Positions 46,086 through 54,565 of a DNA stretch of 64,000 bases are shown piece by piece. Position 1 is the first letter of the stretch. Each line of letters starts with the position of its first letter. Made by a program: the position numbers and the translations under genes. This DNA comes from Pleodorina starrii (taxonomy: Eukaryota > Chlorophyta > Chlorophyceae > Chlamydomonadales > Volvocaceae). Location of the stretch: NCBI GenBank assembly GCA_030267565.1, contig BRXU01000001.1, positions 3,782,001 to 3,846,000 on the forward strand, in the 5' to 3' direction. The notes below the pieces were generated by a model. It did not search any database, was not told the DNA's origin, and worked only from the letters and a program-made list of their open reading frames with translations.

Positions 46086-46480
46086 CGCGCGGAGAAAGCG
46101 CGCCTCTAAGCTCACACGCCGAGGAAGCGCGCCTCTAAGCTCACACGCCGAGGAGGCGCGCCTCTAAGTTCGCTACCCCGAGGAGGGACGCCTCTGAGCT
46201 CACACGCCGAGGAGGCGCGCCTCTAAGTTCGCTACCCCGAGGAGGGACGCCTCTGAGCTCACACGCCGAGGAGGCGCGCCTCTAAGTTCACTACCCCGAG
46301 GAGGGACGCCTCTGAGCTCACACGCCGAGGAGGCGCGCCTCTAGGCTCACTACCCCGAGGAGGGACGCCTCTGAGCTCACACGCCGAGGAGGCGCGCCTC
46401 TATTCTTTACGCGCGGAGAAAGCGCTCCTCTAAGCTCACACGCCGAAGAAGCGCGCCTCTAAGTTCACTACCCCGAGGAG
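46086..46480. repeat. 59-bp dimeric tandem array with palindromic core
   Basis: About 14 alternating 29- and 30-bp half units, e.g. GCCGAGGAGGCGCGCCTCTA followed by CCCGAGGAGGGACGCCTCTG, with an overall period of 59 bp. The word GAGGCGCGCCTC is a perfect 12-bp palindrome that recurs in every second half unit. The outer units are diverged (GCGGAGAAAGCG), the centre is nearly identical. It sits between the acidic ORF and the PHD-like region and can be read through as Arg/Leu/Ser-rich peptide. Confidence 0.9.
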
Positions 46481-46669
46481 GGGCGCCCCAAACCCACAGC
46501 GCAAGAGGAAGCAAAGGCCCTCCTGGGCCCCGCCCACGGCGGACGGAGCCTGGGATGGTGGTACATGGCGTGCCTGACGGCTGCCCCAGACACCCAACGG
46601 CTCGGGTCTCTCTCACCCGGTGATGTGACTCTGAGCGGAAGCTGCGACAACAACTTGCCCGACTCCATG

Positions 46670-47520
46670 CTATCGTGCACCGCTCCGAGCAACGGACCCA
46701 AACCCAAGGCCGGCGGCAGGTGGCCGCCTGATCTGCCGGGGTAGGGCAAGGGCTTGGGGAAGCCGACGTAGCTGGGGGCTGACGAGGGCTGCGGTCCTGG
46801 CTGTGTGTTGGCGACACGGATGGCACCAAACGCCGTCGCTGGCCCTACCGGCTGCTGCCACCTGGAGCGGGGGGTACGGTGGCGCGTGACCCCGGCCACC
46901 CTGGTTGTGCAGGGCCTCTAGGCCGCCAGCGTCCACAAGCTTCTCCACGTCCGTCTCCGTCTCGGCCCCGCACTGAAAGCGCACCCGGCGCTGGCGGACA
47001 GCTGCTGTTGTCTTTCCTGCCTCTGTTGCCGCTGCCGGCGCCTGCGCAGGTGGACTTCGCATGCCGCGCTGCGACCCGGAAGCCCCTGTTCCTCCCCGTT
47101 TGGTAAAACACGCACCGGCCGTGCCAGGCAACACCTTACCTTGCTCGCCGTCGCTGTCGCCATCGTGCGCCTCCTCATCGCTGTCTGCAATATTATCCAC
47201 CTCTTCTGCTGCCACTGCGATCAAACGCGAGGCGCTGCGCCTCCACTTCCGCCCGGCGACGCGATTGCTGCTGCCACTTTTGAGCGTCTGGGAAGGCCGT
47301 GTCCGCAGCCACCAGCCCCTTCTGGTAATCTTCCTGAATCTCCTGCAGCTTGCTGCTGAACCTGGCCAGCTGTTCGGGACGGGTTCCCGCTGCCGGCCTC
47401 CTCAACTACCCCCTAGCTGCCTCAGCGATATCCTTTGCAACCTCGCCCAGCTCAATGTACTGCTGCAAAAAGCCGGACTGCTTCTTAGACAGAGCCGCTG
47501 CCCGTCCCGGTTTAAATCAA
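46670..47520 (-). pseudogene. Acidic coiled-coil ORF of the mobile element (gag-like position)
   Basis: Minus-strand frames read QSGFLQQYIELGEVAKDIAE, a stop (TAG) near 47413, then QLARFSSKLQEIQEDYQKGL and QQQSRRRAEVEAQRLAFD, and in the next frame AAEEVDNIADSDEEAHDGD and AETETDVEKLVDAGGLEALH. The heptad-like and acidic composition resembles the first ORF of some retroelements, but no zinc knuckle or capsid signature is visible. Breaks in frame suggest decay. Function is not assigned. Confidence 0.5.
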
Positions 47521-47964
47521 TTCGCGGTTGCAATCCTTGACGGTTTGCGGGAGCCCCGAAGGCGGATGCATGGCAGAGGCTGAATCAAAGCTCTGAATTC
47601 AAAAATGGCCAAGTCGTCCCCAATGCCGTTTAAAAGCCTTTAATTGCAGCAGGAAAAAAAACCTTTGTCGAGCTCTCTCTCTTTCGTGCCATCCCTCATT
47701 CCATCCCTCATTCTTGCCCTGCCTGGCGTACCACATTTTTAAAATAAAAGCAAACGAACAGAGCCGACTGGGGTCGATAAACGCACCCCCCGAACTGCCT
47801 CCCTAGGCGCCAACTTAAGGCCCGCCTGCTCGTATCAAGTTCCAGCTAATACCTCAACAGCGCGGCAGCAGCAGAGGAAGGCACCGCGCTGCTTTACCGG
47901 CAAACCGTCTGTCGCCTGCAGAAACCACCGCTCCGGAACCAGCCGCAGTACGGACGACCCTCCC
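47521..47964. other. Spacer between recombinase element and LINE
   Basis: Contains a run of A (47649-47660), CCATCCCTCATT twice (about 47690-47715) and an open plus-strand frame from 47850 that runs into the LINE by chance. Nothing genic is supported. Confidence 0.5.
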
Positions 47965-47973
47965 AAACTGGTT

Positions 47974-50454
47974 GGGCATGGTGGAACGTCATGGGATGGG
48001 AAGAGAGGAACCGGAGGCAGGCGGCGGCGGATGCGGCACTCAACATTCCCATCGCAGTTGAAGAGGTAACCAGTGTCCTGGAGGATCTACCTAACGGTAA
48101 ATCCAGTGGACCAGAGAAGGTGTGTGGGGAGTGTTACAAGTATGCTAGACGGCTGCGTAATAGTGATGATGACAGGCCGGAAATCAACCGGTTGGCGCCG
48201 GTGCTGCAGGCACTCATGGAGCACATCCGCTCCAAGGGTGATTTTCCGGAGCAGTTCACCGTGTCAGACCTGGTTCCTGTTTATAAGCGAAACGGACGTG
48301 ACCCAACGGACTGTAGTAACTATCGGGGCATAGCGGTTGGCGGCGTACTCGCAAAATGCTACGCATCCGTGCTTGAGCGCCGCCTCACCAAATTCGCGGA
48401 AGCGGACCCTGTGGAGCTGCCTGTGCGTCACTGGTGCCAGGCAGGCTTTCGCCAGGGCCTAGGCACACAGCACCATCTTTTTGTGTTGCGTCATATCCTG
48501 ACCCGTTACGCAAGACCTGGGCAGAGTGGGTTGCTGGTGTGCCAAATAGATTTTGAGAAGGCGTTTGATCGGGTGGATAGGAAGACGCTTTGGGCGCGGC
48601 TAGCAGAACGTGGCGTGGGGGGTCAATTGATGGACGCTCTGAGACGAGCATACGACAACGTGGAGCTTCGGGTGAAGGTGAACGGTCAGAGGGGCACGCC
48701 TTTTAAGTCGGATCAAGGGGTGAAGCAAGGGTGCCCCCTAAGTCCGGTCTTATTCGGAATGTTCATCGAGACGTTTGCGAACTACGTCGACGAACGCGAT
48801 CGGCGGTGGCCACAGGGGGGGTCCCCGATCGTCGGGGGGAAAAGGGCTCCGGAGCTCTTGTATGCGGATGACTTAACGTTATTCGCAACGAACCCCGCAC
48901 GCATGCAATTTCTGTTGGACAGATTGGTGGAATACTGCGAGGGCTTCGGGATGAGTCTGAACGTCAACAAGTGCGAGCTATTAGTTTTCGCCGGCAGGCA
49001 AGATACGCTAGCGACGTTGATGGAAGGTGCGAGCCAACTGAAATTCGCTGGGCAACCTGTCCCAGTGAAGGAACGTGCGAAGTACCTCGGCTTGCGATAC
49101 GGACCCAGTTTTTCGTTTGATTCGTGCCGTATGGAGCTGTGCGATGTGGGGCGAAGAGCGGTGTTCGCGTTGATGCAGAAACTAGATAGGAATCGAATAT
49201 GGGTCCCCGATCTTATGTTGCGATGCTTTGACGTGCAAATCAGGTCGTTACTGTCGTACGGGGCTGAAGTGTGGGGCCCTGACGCTATCCGTGAGGCGCT
49301 GGGGACCATGGGGCGTCAAAGAATTAAAGAGTGGCACCGTTGGGGACAGAGCCCTGGCTCAGCGCCAGCAGGGGAGAATGGGGTGTTGCTAAAGAAGTGG
49401 GGGAAATGGGTAAAGAGTGTAGGGCGCGCGGCAGGCGTCTTTGAGAGGTGTATGGCGGACCCGATGGTCGAGGTCCAAAGGATCTTTTTGCGGAAGGTGG
49501 TAGGCGCTAGCCTGCCGCCTAACCGACAATTGTTCGCGGAAACGTCGCAGTTACCATTGCACTACTTTTGGGCGCGACAGGTATTTGGCTTCTGGAAGCG
49601 TGTAGCGCGGCAATCCACGTCGTTGGCACGGGCAGTGCTTGAGGAAGATATCAAATCGTGGTTGGAAACAGATCATTCAGCCACGCACGAATATTTTTGG
49701 GCGGGTAAGGTGCTCCGGATTTTCGAGACTCTCGGATTTGACTACAGGCAACATGTACCCGTGGGTCTTAGCAATGAAGAGAAGGCAAAGGCGATCTTGG
49801 GCCTGGAGATCCCGTTTGACAATTTACTGGCCGAGTTCAGACGTCGCCTTCTGTTGGATTGGAGCTCGGGTAGCCTCGATAGGGACCCGCGGAATTTCCC
49901 AGAGTATGAGGAAGGGGGTGTGGGACGGGGAGCACCCGGGGTTACCGCGTGTCGGTACCTGAAATGGATGGGTGTGGCGTATTCGTTCTCGGACCACAAA
50001 CGAACATTGGATCACTTGAGGGTGTGTATGCCGAGAAAGCACCACACGGCCCTGATGCGTTTTCGGCTGGGACGTTGGGACTTGGATGTGTCAAGGTTTG
50101 CACGGGGACCGGGTCGGAAACCGCGCGCGGAGAGGATATGTCGGGTGTGCCACGGCGGGTCGGTAGAAGACGAGTTGCACGTACTGATGGAATGTCCGGG
50201 CTATACGCCATTACGAGAGGCAATAGGCTTCCCTATGGGTAGCAGCATGGTGGATGTGATGGGGACCTTTGACCCGGCGAAACTGGGCAGTCTCTTATCC
50301 CAGATTCAGAAAGCGCGTACCGAGCTGCTTGGTAGCTAACCATACGGCTTATGTTGTCTTAAAGTGCGCCCCTTGACGGATAACCGTTGTGGGGGGACGC
50401 ATGTTACCAGCCATTTTGGCTCGTACACATGTAATGCCTCATGCCTCATGCCTC
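47974..50454 (+). mobile_element. 5'-truncated LINE (non-LTR) retrotransposon with 9-bp target duplication
   Basis: AAACTGGTT occurs at 47965-47973 and again at 50455-50463, directly outside the element. The 3' end carries TGTAA (50430-50434) and a three-copy ATGCCTC tail (50434-50454), as expected for target-primed reverse transcription. The 5' end begins 17 bases before the first ATG of the reverse-transcriptase ORF, so the endonuclease and any first ORF are lost. The uninterrupted 782-codon frame and identical target copies indicate a recent insertion. It lies next to the recombinase element, making a 6-kb mobile-element island. Confidence 0.88.
47991..50339 (+). CDS. LINE reverse transcriptase with C-terminal zinc-binding domain
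   Basis: 782 residues without a break. Motifs in order: LPNGKSSGPEKV near 33-44, LVPVYKRNGRDPTDCSNYRG, QAGFRQGLGTQHH, motif A QIDFEKAFDRVDR, motif B GVKQGCPLSPVLFG, motif C YADD at residues 291-294, then MSLNVNKCELLVF and KYLGLRYG. The order and spacing are those of LINE reverse transcriptases. Near the C-terminus CRVCHGGSVEDELHVLMEC is a C-x2-C ... H ... C zinc-binding (zf-RVT) segment. The enzyme would copy its own RNA at a nicked target. The APE-type endonuclease normally preceding the RT is absent because of 5' truncation. No RNase H domain was recognised. The clade (L1-like or other) was not determined. Confidence 0.95.
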   Translation: MGWEERNRRQAAADAALNIPIAVEEVTSVLEDLPNGKSSGPEKVCGECYKYARRLRNSDDDRPEINRLAPVLQALMEHIRSKGDFPEQFTVSDLVPVYKRNGRDPTDCSNYRGIAVGGVLAKCYASVLERRLTKFAEADPVELPVRHWCQAGFRQGLGTQHHLFVLRHILTRYARPGQSGLLVCQIDFEKAFDRVDRKTLWARLAERGVGGQLMDALRRAYDNVELRVKVNGQRGTPFKSDQGVKQGCPLSPVLFGMFIETFANYVDERDRRWPQGGSPIVGGKRAPELLYADDLTLFATNPARMQFLLDRLVEYCEGFGMSLNVNKCELLVFAGRQDTLATLMEGASQLKFAGQPVPVKERAKYLGLRYGPSFSFDSCRMELCDVGRRAVFALMQKLDRNRIWVPDLMLRCFDVQIRSLLSYGAEVWGPDAIREALGTMGRQRIKEWHRWGQSPGSAPAGENGVLLKKWGKWVKSVGRAAGVFERCMADPMVEVQRIFLRKVVGASLPPNRQLFAETSQLPLHYFWARQVFGFWKRVARQSTSLARAVLEEDIKSWLETDHSATHEYFWAGKVLRIFETLGFDYRQHVPVGLSNEEKAKAILGLEIPFDNLLAEFRRRLLLDWSSGSLDRDPRNFPEYEEGGVGRGAPGVTACRYLKWMGVAYSFSDHKRTLDHLRVCMPRKHHTALMRFRLGRWDLDVSRFARGPGRKPRAERICRVCHGGSVEDELHVLMECPGYTPLREAIGFPMGSSMVDVMGTFDPAKLGSLLSQIQKARTELLGS

Positions 50455-50463
50455 AAACTGGTT

Positions 50464-51422
50464 CACCTGAGCAACCAACCCAACTACTAATCTGAGAACA
50501 GTCTGCGCCGGCTCTGCGCTCCTTCAAACCCAATTTTAGCGTTCGCGTGGCTACCTCTAAAATAAGAAGTTAGTCCGTAAACGCCCCACACCCTCCTTGG
50601 CAACTTCAAGAAGGCCACTGCCGCGAAAGCCACTGCCCCCTGCCGTCGCGAGACGCACAAACCGATACCAAATGGGAAATGTCTGTCTCCATCATTTGGA
50701 GACGATTGGAGCTCTCACACCGGGATACCAAACTGCCTCCATCGCACCACAACGCGCAACAAAGCCGACGAGCGCATAACAAGCCTGCTTTCCGAGCAAA
50801 CGCCGCGGTCCTTATAACATGGTCATCGAAGAATGCCTCACAGGTGATGCTTCTGACGCACATCACACGGGAATATACAACATGCAGCAATGCAATGGTT
50901 CTTCTCAGCCCGCAACAACAACACACCCTCCTTCGCCAGGCATCCTCGCTGTGTACGGCAGCCCCAGGACGTGGAAGGGTCGTGCCTACCGTACAGTAAG
51001 TCAAGCCGGCATAAGAAACGCTTTGCGGATGCGCACCTGCCGCGGCCCCCCTGTTACTTTACCGTTTACGGGCTCTGGCCTATACGTGGATAACCCCCCC
51101 TCCGCCGCCCCGCCCGTTCCCCTCCGCGATGGGAGATATGAGGAAACTGTTCGTTTCCTCAGGCGCGACGGCCACCGCCGCCGCCGCCGGGCCGTGTTCC
51201 AATTTCAAACCGCTAACCACACGGGACCAACAACACAGGAACGCACAATCGCGGGCGCTGCACTCAGAGCGCACTCAACCCTTCGCACCTGGTCCGCCCA
51301 GATACCATCTCTATCTTGCCATTGCCATTGCCATCCCGCGTCCCATGACACGACCTTCACTTCGTTCCCTCGACGATCGCGACATTCCCGCCCGCTCGCC
51401 CGCGCCCTGCTGGCATCCGGCT
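50464..51422. other. Intergenic: LINE right flank and J-ferredoxin 3' side
   Basis: Holds the probable 3' UTR of the minus-strand J-ferredoxin gene. No TTACA/TGTAA signal is evident, and no ORF has recognisable content. Confidence 0.55.
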
Positions 51423-54400
51423 TCAGACATCTAGCGACGAGGTGCTGCTCTCCGTGATCAGCGCCCGACCCGCCCCCGTCGCCTGGTTGTAGAACCGCCA
51501 CATACGGGCGGCGCGAGCCGCGGCCGCCGCCAGGTTCGCGATGCGTCGCTGCTCCGGGTCCTGCGTGAGGGCGTGCGTGCATTTGTTTGTTTGTTGGGGT
51601 TTAACGTGACAATGGTGACATGCGGTGGTGGTGGTAAAGTGGGCGTCCGTGCCCTTTGGGGACAGACATTTAACTGAGGGGCGCCAACGAAAGGAAACCG
51701 TCCGCGCTTGCGGCAGGTTGACAGGCTGACCAGCTGCAGCAGCGTCGGCACCGAGCGAGGAGGGATGTCAACAGGGTCAGGGGCCAACCCTCAGCGTCCG
51801 CCGTTGGGTGCTGGGCTGCTGGTGCTGATGAAGGCCGGTAGGGGCCACCCCAGCCATCTGCGCAGACCGGCCTGCCTATGCGCTCTTCCTGACCTGACCT
51901 GACCTGCCCCAGTGTTACCGGTACCCGCCCACCTGCCGACCCACCCACCCAGCCACCCACCCACCAGCGCGGCTGCCCGCGTCTCCGCTTCCTCGTCGTA
52001 CTGCAGGCTGGCGCCGTTGGTCCAAAACGACCAGTCCACCCGCGTTCGGCCGTCCGCGGCGGCCGCAGCCGCAGCCGCCCGCTCCTGGATCGCAGCCATC
52101 CGCTGCTCCCAGGCCTTGAACGCCACCTGCGGATTGCCGCCGATTTAGATTATTACGCTTGGCATTCTAATAATTCCTGCAACCCTACAGCCGGCTTTAT
52201 TGGACACAGCTTCTTCCTACGATATGCCCCCCTCGTGCCGCCGTGCGGCACGACACGACACCTGGACACACACTACATGCGCCCGGTTAGCCCCACCTCC
52301 CCCAACACACACACCTGAAACACACACACATACGCACCTGAAACACATTGCCTCCGGAGCGCCCGAAGCGCTGCATGACGGACACCTCGATGCGGCCCAT
52401 GCGCGACAAGGCCGCCTCTAGGAGGGATAACTGCGGCAGAGACACCTGCGCAACCGGGCCCGGGCCCCCGCCCCCCGCCGGCACCCCGCCGTGATACATT
52501 CATACACGGAAGAGGAAGAGGAATGTGAAGGCACAGATCCTTTGACTCCCACCAGCGGCGAGACAGGGAATGCCCCCGTCGAGTGTCCAGGGCCAGTGAG
52601 GCAGGGCGCGGATCGCCTATTCGCCCCTTACGCAGGACGACGCCCGTGCGGCTGCAGCTACAGCCGGTAGAGCGCCTAGCGGGGGACCAGCACGCAGTCC
52701 TCCCGGCTGCAGCCGGCAGGATGGACAAGTAAGCCTCCCGCCGCCTTGCAACCAACCAACCCGGCGCGGCTGCGTATCTGCGCCCCATCTCTCAGACCCT
52801 CACTCTCGTCATGGACTCGCTCGTCATGGACAGATGGACGCTCTCGCCCGGGTGTTTGCGGCCCCCAACCAGCCCCCAACCTAGAGGACACATGCCTGCA
52901 GGTAATCAAGGCCCGCCCCCCACGGACTCACCCAGTGGATGCAGTCCACCGGACAGCACTCAATGGCGATCTGGGGGGGGCGTGGGTGGGTGGGTTTAAC
53001 CCGTATACGGTAGGGCAGAGCCCGTGAACGGTAACGCATCAGAAGGATCCTTCCCGTCTGTAAGAGAACAACGAGGTAAACTTGCAAGCAGCGGGGGCAG
53101 TTCGTGGCCGGGCGGAAGGTGGCATCAGCAGCAGCGGCCTGGGGGGGTGTTGTGGGTTTTGGCGGCCCCACCTGCACGCTCTCCACCTCGTCCGCGTCTT
53201 GCGCGATCACGCGCGCTCTGCCGTACTTGGATGCCTCAATCTCAAACGTGAGCGGGCAGGCGCGCACGCACTTGCCGCAGCCGATGCACGAGATCTCGTC
53301 CACGAAGATCTGGATTCGGAAATTGCCGTACGTAGCAAGGAGGCCCAGGCAGGGAGATCCGTCAGAGGGTTCAGGTTCGCGGACTCCCGCCGTGTGCGTT
53401 ACGGGGGTGATTTCAGGGTTTCCGTGTACCAACTGAATGGGCCCCCAACGGCATCTTCCCCAAAAGAGATTCGAAACAATTCTCCCGCCAAGGCGCCTTC
53501 CAGGCGGGCAGCTTCATGCTGCCACGCGCCTCATCTCCGCGCGGTTGCGGTGTGGCCCCCCTCTCAGAGCTCTCTGATGCACGACCCCTCTGCAACAGGT
53601 TTGCCTGGCAAGTTATTGCAGAGCCCTGGGTTGATTCGCTAACAAGGTCGCCTCCGTCCCTTCGCTGCGGCATTATGTCCCCAATTCCCCTTCCGAACCC
53701 GAACCCGCCCGGGCCCTCAATGGGCTGGTGACGGCCCCTCACCTGATCCCTTGCAAAACCGGTGTCCAGGAACGGGTTTACGGCACTGGACGAGAAGCCC
53801 GCCAGCGTGTCGTACACTGCCCGTTTGTCCTCGTCGCTAAGAGTCTGCGGCGCGCACCCGCACATACAGCATTTTTTGGCGGGTGGGTCGCCGCCGAATT
53901 GAGGACTCAGCTTGGCAGAGCTGCTGCGGCGCTCCGAAAAGGCTGTACGGATGACCCTGCAACCCCAGGAGAAGTTACCGTGACCGTGACCGACCCTCCC
54001 ACCCGGCCCGAAAACCATCGCCAAACTACCTCAGCCGCCGACATTGCGGCTGCTATCATCCTTGACAAACTGGCGGACGGCACGACAGTGCTGCTTTAGC
54101 CCACGCATGGCACATCCCCACTCGCCTCGTAGATTTCGTTGAGCAGCACGCAGAGCGACGCCATATCGTCACGCAAGTTCTCTGGCGCGCGATCGGGATG
54201 GAATTGCCGCATGAGCGAGTGGTAGGCGCGCTTTATGTCACGGGACTCAGCGGTGGGGAGCTGAGGGAGGGGCGTCAGGCGGGGGCCGGGCAGGAAGTGC
54301 GATTAGGGTGGGGGTCGGGTGTCGGATGCGCACACCCACTTTGTGTGGAGGGTTACGAGAGCGCCGAAGACGGGCTCACCACGCCGAGGATCGTGTAAAA

Positions 54401-54565
54401 GTCCTCTCCCCCGAACAAGCTCGTCATGTCATAGGATGAGCCTGCCGCCGTGGCAGCTGCCGGAACTGGCCGTCGCATCGAGCCATTGAGCTTCGGGATG
54501 GACGGGAGCGGGCGCGCGACTGGTTTCGCCGACGACGCTGCATTTCCGTGTGCGCGCCGCCACAT
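51423..54565 (-). CDS. J-domain protein with bacterial-type ferredoxin domain (chloroplast CDJ3-5 type)
   Basis: Eight exons (54380-54565, 54126-54260, 53743-53844, 53172-53309, 52932-52970, 52338-52445, 51965-52126, 51423-51560) join in phase to 335 residues. After an Arg/Ala/Ser/Pro-rich N-terminus, likely a plastid transit peptide, the J domain spans ~53-133 (DFYTILGV, HPD at 83-85, YETLSDEDKRAVYD). The ferredoxin segment has ISCIGCGKCVRACPLTF (Cys149, 152, 155, 159) and ECCPVDCIHW (Cys192, 193, 197), enough to hold a [4Fe-4S] cluster. The C-terminal ~135 residues are helical and Ala-rich. J proteins stimulate Hsp70 ATPase through HPD. The fusion to a ferredoxin fold is known from chloroplast CDJ3-5 of Chlamydomonas and related plant DJC proteins, suggesting a redox-linked chaperone role. 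Exon 2 ends with a GC donor (GAG/GCGAGT). The upstream codon before ATG is GTG, so 54565 is the first ATG. Confidence 0.93.
52290..52335. repeat. CA microsatellite in J-ferredoxin intron 6
   Basis: CACACACA and ACACACATA tracts directly after the exon 6 donor. Non-coding. Confidence 0.7.

Larger units (their letters stand above)
44669..47520 (-). mobile_element. Degenerate tyrosine-recombinase mobile element with PHD-like finger
   Basis: On the minus strand in order: an acidic, coiled-coil-like ORF (about 47520-46670; SKKQSGFLQQYIELGEVAKD, then DSDEEAHDGDSDGEQ), a 59-bp repeat array (46086-46480), a PHD-like zinc finger (45860-45725) and a tyrosine recombinase (~45660-44669). No reverse transcriptase is visible between them and no terminal repeats were found. 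DIRS/PAT-type elements (known in Volvox and Chlamydomonas) and Crypton-type elements both carry tyrosine recombinases; which applies here cannot be decided. Frameshifts in the recombinase and finger show the copy is probably inactive. The outer boundaries given are those of recognisable coding, not true ends. Confidence 0.7.

Noticed and set aside
46086..46480. Possible CRISPR array
   Set aside because: Half units abut with no unique spacers, and the context is a eukaryotic nuclear genome; it is a tandem minisatellite.
47850..47990. In-frame upstream extension of the LINE ORF
   Set aside because: The open frame left of 47974 lies outside the target-site duplication, so it is host DNA open by chance.
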